Counted from the first letter of the stretch, positions 38,763 to 49,000 are shown. The stretch is DNA of 61,823 nt from Anaerolineales bacterium (GCA_026996855.1 JALWJZ010000023.1:1-61823), one strand, 5' to 3'. Notes: a model not told the origin generated them from the letters alone. Numbers and translations are program-made.

Positions 38763-40244
38763 ATGTTTCGCAAAATGCTCATCGCCAATCGGGGTGAAAT
38801 CGCGGTGCGGGTCATCCGGGCCTGTCGCGAGATGGGCATTCGCACCGTGGCCGTGTATTCCGAGGCCGACGCCCACGCGCCCCATGTACACCTGGCCGAC
38901 GAAGCCTATCTCCTGGGTCCGCCACCGGCCGGTGAATCCTACCTGAACATCCCCCGCCTGCTGGAAATCGCAAAAAAGAGCGGCGCAGAAGCCGTACATC
39001 CCGGTTACGGCTTTCTCTCGGAAAACCCCCGCTTTGCCCGCGCGGTGCAGGAAGCCGGCCTGGTATTCATCGGCCCGCCGGCCGAACCCATGGCCCTCAT
39101 GGGCGACAAAGCCCAGGCCCGGGAACGGATGCAACGCGCCGGGGTGCCTGTGGTTCCCGGCTTCTCCCACCTTCGCAGCGACGAAGACCTGGCCCGGGCC
39201 GCGGACCGGCTGGGCTACCCGGTGCTCCTCAAGGCGGCCGCGGGCGGCGGTGGTAAAGGCATGCGGGTGGTGTGGAACCCCCGGGAACTGGCCGAAGCCG
39301 CGGACGCAGCCCGCCGGGAGGCGCTCTCCGCTTTTGGCGATGACCGCCTGCTGGTGGAGAAATACGTTCCCCATGCCCATCACGTGGAAGTACAAATCCT
39401 GGCCGACCCTTACGGCACCACCCTGGCCCTGTACGAACGGGAATGTTCGGTGCAACGCCGGTACCAGAAAATCATCGAAGAAACCCCTTCCCCCGTGCTG
39501 GCCCCGGAAACCCGTCAGGCACTGATGGAAGCGGGGCGCAAGGCCGCCCAGGCTGTGGGCTACGTGAACGCGGGCACGGTGGAATTCATCCTCGACCCGG
39601 AAACCCAGGCGTTCTACTTCCTGGAAATGAACACCCGGCTCCAGGTGGAGCACCCCATCACCGAAATGGTGCTGGGCATCGACCTGGTTCAGTGGCAGAT
39701 TCGGGTGGCCGCGGGCGAACGCCTGCCGGACTGGCTGGCGCGGCGCACCCCACGCGGGCACGCCATGGAAGCCCGAGTGTACGCCGAAGACCCGGCCCGA
39801 GCGTTCATCCCCACCTCGGGGAAAGTGCTGGCCCTGCAGGAACCCCAGGGCCCGGGCGTGCGGGTGGACTCGGGCATGGCCCCCGGCCTGGACGTTTCCC
39901 CCTACTACGACCCCCTGCTGGCCAAAATCATCGTGCATGGGGAAAACCGGGAACAGGCCCGCCGTCGGCTCCTCGAGGCCCTGCGAAACACCCTGTACCT
40001 GGGCCTCTCCACCAACCTGCCCTTTTTGATGGACGTGCTGGAGCACCCGGATTTCGTGGCCGGGCGGGTGGATACCCGCTGGGTGGAACGGGAAATGCTC
40101 CCCTGGCAGCCCCCAGAGCCGCCGCCCTGGGCCTGGGCGGCCGCAGCCTGGGCCTGGCGACACCGGGCTTCCACCCTTTCTACCGATGCCCCTCGCGCGC
40201 GCATTCCCTCGGCCTGGGAACGCCTGCACCAATGGTTTCCTTGA
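38763..40244 (+). CDS. Biotin carboxylase (AccC-type), copy 1
   Basis: '[36 protein letters not shown]', '[16 protein letters not shown]', '[27 protein letters not shown]'. Confidence 0.93.
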   Translation: MFRKMLIANRGEIAVRVIRACREMGIRTVAVYSEADAHAPHVHLADEAYLLGPPPAGESYLNIPRLLEIAKKSGAEAVHPGYGFLSENPRFARAVQEAGLVFIGPPAEPMALMGDKAQARERMQRAGVPVVPGFSHLRSDEDLARAADRLGYPVLLKAAAGGGGKGMRVVWNPRELAEAADAARREALSAFGDDRLLVEKYVPHAHHVEVQILADPYGTTLALYERECSVQRRYQKIIEETPSPVLAPETRQALMEAGRKAAQAVGYVNAGTVEFILDPETQAFYFLEMNTRLQVEHPITEMVLGIDLVQWQIRVAAGERLPDWLARRTPRGHAMEARVYAEDPARAFIPTSGKVLALQEPQGPGVRVDSGMAPGLDVSPYYDPLLAKIIVHGENREQARRRLLEALRNTLYLGLSTNLPFLMDVLEHPDFVAGRVDTRWVEREMLPWQPPEPPPWAWAAAAWAWRHRASTLSTDAPRARIPSAWERLHQWFP

Positions 40245-40257
40245 TGGGAGGTCCTCC

Positions 40258-40938
40258 ATGACCCATTCCTCCTCGTCTTCGACCCCACCATCGCGTCCCC
40301 GCTCCCGGGTGACACGCGCACCCTTCGTCCTGGCCGACTGGGCCCGGGAGCACTTTCGGGGCCTGCTCAACTTCGGCGCCCGCATCTTCCTTTCCCTGGG
40401 CCTGCACCCCAACACCATGACCTTCATCGGCGTGGCGGGGAACTTCGTGGCCGCGCTGTTCCTGGCCCGAGGTGAGTTTCTCACGGGTGGTCTGGTCATG
40501 ATGGCCATGGGCGCGTTCGACGCGCTGGACGGCGCCATGGCCCGGCTCAAAGGCGAAAGCACCACCTGGGGCGCGTTCGTGGATTCCGTCTCGGACCGCT
40601 ACTCAGAACTGGCCATCATCGGCGGCGTGCTGTGGTACTTCACCACCCAGGGAAATCACCTGGGGGTTTTGCTGGCCTACCTGGCTGCCTCCGGTGCCGT
40701 GCTGGTGTCCTACATCCGGGCCCGGGGAGCCTCCCTGGGCATCGACATCAAAGTGGGGGTACTGACCCGCTTCGAGCGCTATTTGGTGCTGGCCCCTACG
40801 TTGATTTTGGGGTATCCCCTGGTGGGCATGGCCCTGGTGGCGCTGGGCGCGCACATCACCGCGTTGCAGCGCATCGCTTACATGCGCGCGTACGTTCATC
40901 GTTCCGGCCTGCTGAGGCCAAAGGAGGAAGCCCCATGA
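40258..40938 (+). CDS. CDP-alcohol phosphatidyltransferase
   Basis: 'DALDGAMARLKGESTTWGAFVDSVSDRYSE' matches DGxxARxxxxxxxxGxxxDxxxD. Confidence 0.9.
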   Translation: MTHSSSSSTPPSRPRSRVTRAPFVLADWAREHFRGLLNFGARIFLSLGLHPNTMTFIGVAGNFVAALFLARGEFLTGGLVMMAMGAFDALDGAMARLKGESTTWGAFVDSVSDRYSELAIIGGVLWYFTTQGNHLGVLLAYLAASGAVLVSYIRARGASLGIDIKVGVLTRFERYLVLAPTLILGYPLVGMALVALGAHITALQRIAYMRAYVHRSGLLRPKEEAP

Positions 40939-41813
40939 CGTTCCAAATCGGGCCCTTCACCCTGCACGCCTACGGCCTCATCATCATGCTCGGGGTGTTG
41001 GCCGGTAGCTGGCTCACAGCGCGACGGGCCCGCCTGCACGGCCTGCGCCCGGAGTGGATTTGGGACCTGGTGCCCTGGCTGGTCATCGGTGGGGTCATCG
41101 GTGCGCGCCTGTGGCACGTGCTCTTTCCCCCGGCTTCGATGATCGAAGCCGGATACACCACCCGCTACTACCTCACCCACCCCCTGGAAGCCATTGCCAT
41201 CTGGAAGGGCGGCCTGGGCATGCCCGGCGTGCTCCTGGGCGGCGTGGCAAGCCTTTACCTGTATTTGCGCTTTACCAAGCGCACACACCTCTTTGCCCAC
41301 TTTGCCGATGCCGCGGCACCGGGCATTGCCCTGGGCCAGGCCATCGGGCGCTGGGGCAATTACGTGAACCAGGAACTGTACGGCCGTCCCACGGACCTGC
41401 CCTGGGCCATTTACATCGAACCCGCTTACCGGATGCCCGGGTACGAAAACGTGAGCCACTACCATCCCCTCTTCCTGTACGAATCCCTGTGGAACCTGTT
41501 CAACATGGCCGCACTCATATACATTCATCGCCGCTGGCGTCGTCATCTGCTCCCCGGCGACCTGTTTTTGCTTTACCTGGTCATCTACGGAACGGGCCGC
41601 TTTTTCCTGGAATTCCTTCGCCTCGACCCCGCGCCTTTGGGTACCATTAACGTCAACCAAACCTTGATGGCCGTGGTTGTGGTGTTGGCGGGGGGGATGC
41701 TGTGGTGGCGTCATCGGAAACCCTCCAAGGCGGAAGTACCCGTAGTCAGGACCGCATCCGCCGGGTCCGATAAACGGAAAACCCGACGCAAGAGGAAGAA
41801 GCGCAAACGATGA
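40935..41813 (+). CDS. lgt: Prolipoprotein diacylglyceryl transferase
   Basis: 'GPFTLHAYGLIIMLGVLAG', 'GGVIGARLWHVLF', 'GQAIGRWGNYVNQELYGRPTDLPWAI'. Confidence 0.95.
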   Translation: MTFQIGPFTLHAYGLIIMLGVLAGSWLTARRARLHGLRPEWIWDLVPWLVIGGVIGARLWHVLFPPASMIEAGYTTRYYLTHPLEAIAIWKGGLGMPGVLLGGVASLYLYLRFTKRTHLFAHFADAAAPGIALGQAIGRWGNYVNQELYGRPTDLPWAIYIEPAYRMPGYENVSHYHPLFLYESLWNLFNMAALIYIHRRWRRHLLPGDLFLLYLVIYGTGRFFLEFLRLDPAPLGTINVNQTLMAVVVVLAGGMLWWRHRKPSKAEVPVVRTASAGSDKRKTRRKRKKRKR

Positions 41814-42754
41814 TTCGTACGGAAGGGCTGAGCAAATCCTTCGAGGGATTTTGGGCCGTTCGCGACCTGACCCTGGAAGTGCATCCCGGCGAAATCCTGG
41901 CCCTCCTGGGGCCCAATGGCGCGGGCAAGACCACCACCGTGCGCATGCTGTCCGCGGTGTTGCGCCCTTCGCGGGGCCGGGCCTGGATCGGCGGCTATGA
42001 GGTGACCCAATCCCCCGACGAGGTGCGAAGCCTGGTGGGTGTTCTGACGGAACAACACGGCCTGTACACCCGTATGACCGCGCTGGAATACCTGACCTTC
42101 TTCGCCCGGCTGTACGACCTCCCCCCTGAAGCCAGCGCCCGACGCATCCGGCATTGGCTCACCTTCTTCGGCCTCTGGGAATTTCGCCATCAGCGTATCG
42201 GGAACTACTCCAAGGGCATGCGCCAGAAACTCGCGTTGAGCCGAGCCCTGCTCCACCACCCCCAGGCTTTGCTTTTGGACGAACCCACCTCGGCCATGGA
42301 CCCGGAAAGCGCCCGTCGGGTACGGCAGGCCATTGCCTCCCTGCGCTCCGAGGAACGGGCCATCATCCTGTGCACCCACAACCTGGTGGAAGCCGAGACC
42401 CTGGCCGACCGCATCGCCATCCTGGATCAGGGTCGCCTGGTGGCCCTGGGCACCCCGGAGGAACTGAAGGACCAGGCCTTGGGGCCACCTCGGTTTCGGG
42501 TGGTGCTGGCCGAACCCCGAACCGATCCACCACCCCTGCCACCGGGTTTTCAGGTGGAAGAGCAGCAGCCCACTTCTTTGGTGGTGCGTCCACCGCGCGG
42601 TGAAGCCGACAACCCCCGGCTGTTGCGCGCTTTGCTGCACGCCGGCTGGCCCGTTACCCGGCTGGAAGAAGTCCCCCGAACCCTGGAAGACGCCTACCTG
42701 GCTTTGATGGAGCGTTTGCATGGAAAAACCGAAAGCCTACCTCAAGCCGCATAG
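41810..42754 (+). CDS. ABC transporter ATP-binding protein
   Basis: Walker A 'GPNGAGKTTTVRML', signature 'YSKGMRQKLALSRALLHHPQALLLDEPT'. Confidence 0.93.
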   Translation: MIRTEGLSKSFEGFWAVRDLTLEVHPGEILALLGPNGAGKTTTVRMLSAVLRPSRGRAWIGGYEVTQSPDEVRSLVGVLTEQHGLYTRMTALEYLTFFARLYDLPPEASARRIRHWLTFFGLWEFRHQRIGNYSKGMRQKLALSRALLHHPQALLLDEPTSAMDPESARRVRQAIASLRSEERAIILCTHNLVEAETLADRIAILDQGRLVALGTPEELKDQALGPPRFRVVLAEPRTDPPPLPPGFQVEEQQPTSLVVRPPRGEADNPRLLRALLHAGWPVTRLEEVPRTLEDAYLALMERLHGKTESLPQAA

Positions 42755-44243
42755 CCCTGGAGCCACCTTATCACCAGCCCGTTGGCTCTCTCGGACGCGC
42801 GCCTGGTGGCGGCCGGTGCTGGTCATCCTGCACCGGGAATTGCTGGACCAGAGCCGGGACTGGCGCATCGTCACGCCCATCGTGGGTTTCACCCTGTTCT
42901 TCCCCTTCCTGATGAACTTCGTGGCCAGGCGCATGGTAGGCTTCGTGGAACGCTTCGGTGCGGAAATCGTGGCCGAACGCTTCTTCCCCTTTCTGCTCCT
43001 GGTGGTAGGCTTCTTCCCCCTGTCCATCTCCCTGGTCATCGCGCTGGAGAGTTTCGCGGGGGAACGGGAGCGCAACACCATCGAACCGCTGCTCATCGCG
43101 CCCATTCAGGACGCCCAACTCTATCTGGGGAAACTCCTGTCCGTGCTGGTCCTCCCTCTGTTGGCCAGTTTCCTGGGTATCCTCAGTTACATTGGCGTGC
43201 TGATGTGGCGGCTGGACTGGAAACCCGAACCCATGACCCTGGCCGCGGTGGTGGTGCTCACCGTCACTCAGGGTGTACTCATGGTGAGCGCGGCCGTGCT
43301 CATGTCCACCCAGGCCACCTCGGTACGGGCCGCGAACCTGCTGGCCACCCTCATCATCGTGCCCATCGCGCTGCTTCTCCAGGCCGAGAGCATGTTCCTC
43401 TTCTGGCGGCAGTACCACGTGTTGTGGTACATCGTGCTGGCCCTGCTGTTGACCACCGCGCTCATCGTGCGGGTGGGCCTGGCCTACTTCAACCGGGAGG
43501 CCCTTCTCAACCGGGAGATGGACGTCATCAACCTGGGCACCCTGTGGCGGCTGTACCGGCGCGCGGTGGTGGGCGAAGCCCGCAACCTGCGGGAATGGTA
43601 CGCCCGCGCGGTATGGCCGGAAGTGCGGCGCCTCGCCCTTCCGAGCCTGAGCGTCTTGGCCCTGCTCCTGGCGGCCATGGGGATTGGCTACGCCACCGTG
43701 GCCCGGGAACTGGCTTCCATCGACCCCCATCTCTTGCCCCAGTCCATACGCGACCCAGACACCTATCTCCAAAACCTGCAACGCTGGCTGCACGCCTCGG
43801 TGTTGGGCGGGGCCGGTCGCCTTCCCCTGGCCCTATTCCTTCACAACATGCGGGCCCTGTTCCTGGCCTGGCTGCTGGGGGTGATGAGTTTTGGCGTAGT
43901 CGGGCTTTTGGTCATCATGCTGCCCTTCGGCATCCTGGGCGGCGCGATGGCTTACATGCAATTCCTGAATCTGACGACCCCGACCGAGTTCTTCTTGGGT
44001 TTCGTGCTCCCCCACGGCGTGGCCGAGGTTCCGGCGCTGGTGCTTTTTGGCGCTTCCCTGTTGCGCTTAGGGGCCCGGTGGATCACCCCTTCCCGTCAGC
44101 GCAGCCTGGGGGAAGTGTGGATCACCAGCCTGGGCATCTGGACGCGGATTTTCCTGGGCGCGGTGCTCCCCCTCATGTTGCTGGCCGCTTTCCTGGAAGC
44201 CTACCTCGCCCCGCGCGTGGCCCTTTGGTTCCTGACCCGCTGA
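42720..44243 (+). CDS. ABC-2-type permease fused to SpoIIM-like membrane domain
   Basis: N-half 'SFAGERERNTIEPLLIAPIQDAQLYLGKLLSVLVLP'; C-half 'ALFLHNMRALFLAWLLGVMSFGVVGLLVIMLPFGILGGA...FVLPHGVAEVPALVLFGASLLRLG'. Confidence 0.8.
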   Translation: MEKPKAYLKPHSPGATLSPARWLSRTRAWWRPVLVILHRELLDQSRDWRIVTPIVGFTLFFPFLMNFVARRMVGFVERFGAEIVAERFFPFLLLVVGFFPLSISLVIALESFAGERERNTIEPLLIAPIQDAQLYLGKLLSVLVLPLLASFLGILSYIGVLMWRLDWKPEPMTLAAVVVLTVTQGVLMVSAAVLMSTQATSVRAANLLATLIIVPIALLLQAESMFLFWRQYHVLWYIVLALLLTTALIVRVGLAYFNREALLNREMDVINLGTLWRLYRRAVVGEARNLREWYARAVWPEVRRLALPSLSVLALLLAAMGIGYATVARELASIDPHLLPQSIRDPDTYLQNLQRWLHASVLGGAGRLPLALFLHNMRALFLAWLLGVMSFGVVGLLVIMLPFGILGGAMAYMQFLNLTTPTEFFLGFVLPHGVAEVPALVLFGASLLRLGARWITPSRQRSLGEVWITSLGIWTRIFLGAVLPLMLLAAFLEAYLAPRVALWFLTR

Positions 44244-44254
44244 ACTCCCACCGT

Positions 44255-44290
44255 ACATCCGCTTATTCGCATATCCGCAAATTCGCATCT
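44255..44290. repeat. Short octamer repeat tract (ATCCGCTT/ATTCGCAT/ATCCGCAA/ATTCGCAT)
   Basis: catccgcttattcgcatatccgcaaattcgcatctt, 8-nt period. Confidence 0.75.
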
Positions 44291-45367
44291 TCATCCACCC
44301 TTTTGCCCTGCCATGTATTGCTGCAACAAGGCCCGCCGGGACACCGTCTTCCGTTTCTGACGAAAGGCATCAATGTACGCCTGGAAATCCCAGGTTTCCA
44401 GAAACTTCTTGGCCGCCTGATAACCCGCTTGATACAGGGCTTCTCGCTCTTCATCCGACAGGTGAAATTTGAGGGTGGGGATACCCAGGGACGGAATGGG
44501 GATGGTGCGGGCGAAGTCCGCGTTTTCGATGTACAGCCGGTCGTGGGCCTCCACCATGGTCTGCACCAAACGGAACAGGAACTCGAGAAAGTTCTCGATA
44601 GGCCGGTACTCCCCCGGAGGCCCATCCACCAGGGCAGGACGACGCACGTCTTCTTCCACCAAACGCAACCCAAAGGTGGGCCAGGGGGGAATTTCGCCCT
44701 CCTCGGTGTCGAACAGCCACACCGGGAAGTTGGAGAGCAACCCGCCATCCACCAGGATGTGGGTCTGTCCGGTTCTCGGGTTCTTGAAAAACACCGGCTC
44801 GAATACCAGGGGGATGCTCGTGCTCATGCGCACCGCCTGGGCCACTTCCAGGTCGTCGGGGTCCACGCCCAGGGCCTCCGCATCGGCTGGCAGCACCAAC
44901 ATGCGGCGCAGGGTCAAATCCGACACCACCGCGTACATGCGATATCGGTAGAAGGGGTTGTCGTGGCCGTAAAACCAGGGATGGCGCAGATCGGCAAAGG
45001 TACGCACGTCTTTGGCGGCCAGCAAGGTTTTGATGCGCCGATAGAGGCGCTCCCCTTCATACAGTCCAAAGGCTTGCGCCACGCTTACCAGCGGCCCTAT
45101 CAAGGGAAGGCAATCCTCGGGGCCTTTATCCAAGAACTCGGGAAAAGCCTCCTGGGTCAAAATCTCGTACAGGTCGGAAGCCGAATACCCGGCCGCGTAC
45201 AAAGCCGCCACAATGGCCCCGGCCGACGTACCCGCCATGTTTTGCGGTTGGTAATCCGCCTCTTCCAATGCAGCCAGCGCGCCCACCAGGCCGATGGCCT
45301 TGATGCCCCCGCCTTCGAAGACCAAATCCACATAATTGGTCGGGATTTCACGCACATGCTTCCCCAT
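44291..45367 (-). CDS. Patatin-like phospholipase
   Basis: 'LVFEGGGIKAIGLVGALAALEEADYQPQNMAGTSAGAIVAAL' (GGGxKG, GTSAG) and 'LVDGGLLSNFPVWLFD'. Confidence 0.92.
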   Translation of the reverse strand: MGKHVREIPTNYVDLVFEGGGIKAIGLVGALAALEEADYQPQNMAGTSAGAIVAALYAAGYSASDLYEILTQEAFPEFLDKGPEDCLPLIGPLVSVAQAFGLYEGERLYRRIKTLLAAKDVRTFADLRHPWFYGHDNPFYRYRMYAVVSDLTLRRMLVLPADAEALGVDPDDLEVAQAVRMSTSIPLVFEPVFFKNPRTGQTHILVDGGLLSNFPVWLFDTEEGEIPPWPTFGLRLVEEDVRRPALVDGPPGEYRPIENFLEFLFRLVQTMVEAHDRLYIENADFARTIPIPSLGIPTLKFHLSDEEREALYQAGYQAAKKFLETWDFQAYIDAFRQKRKTVSRRALLQQYMAGQKGG

Positions 45368-45567
45368 ACCCGCCGCTCCTGGGATCAGTATACCGTCAAA
45401 AACCCACGCGCACCGATTCGGTTGCATGAGAAAATTGAGAAGTTTCCCCACTGGCCTGGGCGGCTCTCCAAACTTCGATCCAAATTCCCCTTTTTTCACC
45501 CTGTGCAAGACCGGGCTTCCTGCTATAATGGGGAGACCAAATCGTTTTTTGAAGGAGAACGTCCGCC

Positions 45568-46923
45568 ATGTCCGAAGAACAATTCGTATCTCAACCACAG
45601 CAAGCCGAAGAAAACATGACCATGGACGATTGGATGCAGCAAGAAGATGCTGCGCCCTCCTCCGTTCGCAAGGGTCAAACCGTCCGTGGGGTGATTTCTA
45701 CCATCGGCGACCAGGGCATTTGGGTCAACCTGGGGTCCAAAGTCGATGGCTGGATTCCCCCGGATGACTACGCAGACCTGAGCGAGGAGGACAAAGCCGC
45801 CCTGCAAGAAGGCGCGGAAATCCCGGTTTACGTGGTCAACTTTGACAAGAACGGCACCCCCATTCTGTCCTACCGCCAGGCGCTGGAATGGGAAGACTGG
45901 GAACGGGCCCGTCAGGCCATGGAATCCGAAGAAATCATCTTCCTGCCCATTGAATCCGTCAACCGGGGCGGGGTGGTGGTACGCTTTGGCCGATTGCGGG
46001 GCTTCGTTCCGGCCTCCCAGATCCTTCGGGTCCACAAGGAAGCCTGGGGGGGCCGCAATCCCCAGGAATGGACCGCAGCCATTGGCGAAACCCTGCCTTT
46101 GCGAATCATCGAGGTCAACCCGGAACGGCGGCGCCTCATTCTTTCCGAACGCGCGGCCGGTCGGGAAGCCCGGGAAGAACTCAAGCGCCAACTCATCGAA
46201 AAATTGCAGGTGGGCGATGTGCTCACGGGCCGGGTGACCAAACTCACCAACTTCGGCGCCTTCGTGAACCTGGGTGCAGCCGACGGCCTGGTGCCCATTG
46301 CCGAGATTTCCTGGGACCACATCGGTCATCCTTCCGAGGTTCTGGAGGAAGGCCAGGAAGTAGAGGTCAAGGTCATCGGTCTGGACCCCGAGCGCCGACG
46401 CATCAGCCTTTCCATCCGCCAGTTGCAAGAGGACCCGTGGCAGGAAAAGGCCAGCCAGTTGCGGGTGGGCCAGTTGGTGCGGGGCACCATCACCCGCCTG
46501 GAACGCTACGGTGCGTTCGCCCGCCTGGAAAACGGCCTGGAAGGGTTGATTCACATTTCCGAAATCAGCCACCAGCGCATTGAGCATCCCAAGGAAGTGC
46601 TTCAGGTGGGCGAAGAACTCACCTTGCGCATCATCCGCATCGAACCGGAGCGCCGACGCATTGGCTTGAGCATCAAGAAGGTGGACTCGCTGGCTTACGC
46701 GGACCTGGACCTGCAACTGGCCTTGCAGGAAGCCCAGGCGGAACTGGAGGCCGCGGCAGCGGCGGAGGCCACCGAAACCCCCGCCGCCGAGGAAGGGACC
46801 CCGGCTGAGGCCGAAACCCAGACCGCCTCGGAGGCCATGAGCGACGAAGGCGCGCCCGCGGCCCAGGTGAGCATCACGGAAGCAGCCGAAGAACCAAGGG
46901 AAACGCCTTCGGAAGGTGCGTGA
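45568..46923 (+). CDS. rpsA: 30S ribosomal protein S1-like (four S1 domains)
   Basis: Repeated S1 motifs, e.g. 'VGDVLTGRVTKLTNFGAFVNLGAADGLVPIAEISWDHIGHPSEVLEEGQEVEVKVIGLDPERRRISLSIRQ'. Confidence 0.9.
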   Translation: MSEEQFVSQPQQAEENMTMDDWMQQEDAAPSSVRKGQTVRGVISTIGDQGIWVNLGSKVDGWIPPDDYADLSEEDKAALQEGAEIPVYVVNFDKNGTPILSYRQALEWEDWERARQAMESEEIIFLPIESVNRGGVVVRFGRLRGFVPASQILRVHKEAWGGRNPQEWTAAIGETLPLRIIEVNPERRRLILSERAAGREAREELKRQLIEKLQVGDVLTGRVTKLTNFGAFVNLGAADGLVPIAEISWDHIGHPSEVLEEGQEVEVKVIGLDPERRRISLSIRQLQEDPWQEKASQLRVGQLVRGTITRLERYGAFARLENGLEGLIHISEISHQRIEHPKEVLQVGEELTLRIIRIEPERRRIGLSIKKVDSLAYADLDLQLALQEAQAELEAAAAAEATETPAAEEGTPAEAETQTASEAMSDEGAPAAQVSITEAAEEPRETPSEGA

Positions 46924-47009
46924 AGGGGTTTCCTTTCCGACGGGTCTTGGGACACGGGCGCGGGACAGCTTTCGTTCCAGCCCCATGGAGGCCCTTCCAA
47001 ACCAAAAGT

Positions 47010-47042
47010 CAACAGGGGCGCGCCGTGGTGCGCCCCTGTTCG
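47010..47042 (+). terminator. Terminator-like hairpin AACAGGGGCGC...GCGCCCCTGTT
   Basis: 11-bp inverted repeat, weak T run. Confidence 0.65.
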
Positions 47043-47083
47043 TTTGGAACGTACAAGCACCATCCCCCACTCAGGAGGTCGCC

Positions 47084-48265
47084 ATGAAAACATGGATGGA
47101 ACAGGCCCGGGAACTTTTCCCCTGGACGCGCGAACTGCGCCGGGACTTTCACATGCACCCGGAATTGGGCTTTCAGGAAGAACGCACCGCGGCCCGGGTG
47201 GCGCAGGTGTTGCATGACCTGGGCCTGGAAGTGCACACCGGCATTGCTAAAACCGGGGTGGTGGCCGTGTTGCAGGGCGGCAGGCCCGGCAAACGGGTGC
47301 TCCTTCGGGCCGACATGGACGCCCTGCCCATCCAGGAAGCCAACGACGTGCCCTATGCCTCGCGGCATCCCGGCGTGATGCACGCCTGCGGCCACGACGG
47401 GCACATGGCCGTGGCCCTCACCGTGGCCCGCATGGTCACCGAATCCCGTGAGCACCTCCCCGGCACCTACATCTTCCTCTTCCAACCCGCGGAAGAAGGG
47501 TTGGGCGGCGCGGCCCGCATGATCGAAGAAGGCGTGCTGGAGCGCTTCCCTGCGGACGTGGCCCTGGCCCTGCACTTGTGGAACGGCGCGCCCGTGGGCT
47601 GGATTGGCTTGGGCGAAGGTCCGGTCATGGCCGCGGCCGACGAAGTGACCCTCCGTCTCCAGGGCCACGGCGGCCACGGCGCCATGCCCCACCTGGCCCG
47701 GGACCCCATCACCGCGGCGGGACACCTCATCGTGGCCCTGCAAAGCCTCATAGCCCGGGAAGTGGACCCCCTGGACACCGCGGTCTTGAGCATCGGCCAG
47801 GTGCAGGGCGGAAGCGCGTTCAACGTCATTCCCGAGGAAGTGCTGCTCAAGGGCACCTTGCGCACCTTCAAGACCCAAACCCGAACCTACGTGAAACAGC
47901 GGGTGGAAGCCCTGGCCCGCCATCTGGCCTCGGCCTTTCAGGTGCAGGCCGAAACCCGCTGGGTGGAGGCCACACCCGCGGTGGTCAACGACCCCCACGT
48001 CACGAAACAGGTGCGCCAGGCCCTGCAGGAAGTCTGGCCCGAGGCCCATATCGACACCGATGCCCGCACCATGGGTTCGGAAGACATGGCCTTCTTCCTG
48101 GAGCGGGTGCCGGGGTGCTATTTCTTCGTGGGCTCGGCCAACCCGCAGAAAGGCCTGGACGCGCCGCACCACCATCCCCGGTTCGACTTTGACGAAGAGG
48201 TGCTGCCGCGCGCGGCCGCGCTCATGGCCGCGGCGGCCACGCGCGTGGCAGGCCACGTCGAATAA
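47084..48265 (+). CDS. M20-family amidohydrolase/peptidase
   Basis: 'RRDFHMHPELGFQEERTAARVAQVL', 'LLRADMDALPIQE', 'GVMHACGHDGHMAVAL', 'FLFQPAEEGLGGA'. Confidence 0.92.
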   Translation: MKTWMEQARELFPWTRELRRDFHMHPELGFQEERTAARVAQVLHDLGLEVHTGIAKTGVVAVLQGGRPGKRVLLRADMDALPIQEANDVPYASRHPGVMHACGHDGHMAVALTVARMVTESREHLPGTYIFLFQPAEEGLGGAARMIEEGVLERFPADVALALHLWNGAPVGWIGLGEGPVMAAADEVTLRLQGHGGHGAMPHLARDPITAAGHLIVALQSLIAREVDPLDTAVLSIGQVQGGSAFNVIPEEVLLKGTLRTFKTQTRTYVKQRVEALARHLASAFQVQAETRWVEATPAVVNDPHVTKQVRQALQEVWPEAHIDTDARTMGSEDMAFFLERVPGCYFFVGSANPQKGLDAPHHHPRFDFDEEVLPRAAALMAAAATRVAGHVE

Positions 48266-48301
48266 AGGACACCCCCGCCTCCATGCATCGGAGAGGCGCG
48301 T

Positions 48302-49000
48302 ATGGACGTCCTCTGGCGTGGATTCGTGGAAGCCCTGCGCCTTCTGTTCGAGGGAGACCCGGAAGTATGGGCCATCGTGGCCCGGTCGTTGCGCATTTCC
48401 GGCCTGGCCACCCTGTTGAGCGTGCTCCTGGGCCTGCCCCTGGGCACCTGGCTGGCGTTGCGCCACCCCCGGGGGCGCCGGGTATGGTTGAGCGCGGTGT
48501 ACACCGGCATGGCCCTGCCCCCGGTGGTGGTGGGCCTGTTCCTGGCCCTGCTTTTCTGGCGCTCCGGCCCCCTGGGTTTCTTGGGCTGGATGTACACCCC
48601 CCGCATCATGGTGCTGGCCCAGACCCTGCTGGCCCTGCCCATGGTGGTAGGCCTGACCGTTTCGGCCCTGCAAAGCCAGGACCCCCGTTTGCAGTGGCAA
48701 CTCCTGGGCCTGGGAGCCTCCCACTGGCAGATGGTCCTCCTCCTCTGGCGGGAGGCCCGCCTGCTCCTGCTGGCTGCGGTCATGGCCGGTTTCGGCTCGG
48801 CCATTTCCGAAGTGGGTGCGTCCCTCATGGTAGGCGGCAACCTGCGCGACCACACCCGGGTGCTCACCACCGCGGTGGTGCTGGAAACCCGACGCGGGCA
48901 CTTCGCCCAGGCCATCGCCCTGGGATTGATTCTGCTGGGGTTGGCCTTCCTGGTCAACGCGACCCTCACCTTCGTGCAACAGCAGGACGTGGAGTCATGA
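48302..49000 (+). CDS. ABC transporter permease, tungstate (TupB-like) type
   Basis: TupB-like TM layout, 'RSLRISGLATLLSVLLGLPLGTWLALR', 'EVGASLMVGGNLRDHTRVLTTAVVLET'. Confidence 0.78.
   Translation: MDVLWRGFVEALRLLFEGDPEVWAIVARSLRISGLATLLSVLLGLPLGTWLALRHPRGRRVWLSAVYTGMALPPVVVGLFLALLFWRSGPLGFLGWMYTPRIMVLAQTLLALPMVVGLTVSALQSQDPRLQWQLLGLGASHWQMVLLLWREARLLLLAAVMAGFGSAISEVGASLMVGGNLRDHTRVLTTAVVLETRRGHFAQAIALGLILLGLAFLVNATLTFVQQQDVES

Noticed and set aside
42782-45619. 945-aa plus-strand ORF spanning the ABC permease and patatin region
   Set aside because: Shadow frame: the permease (+, other frame) and patatin (-) carry clear family motifs, while this ORF has none.
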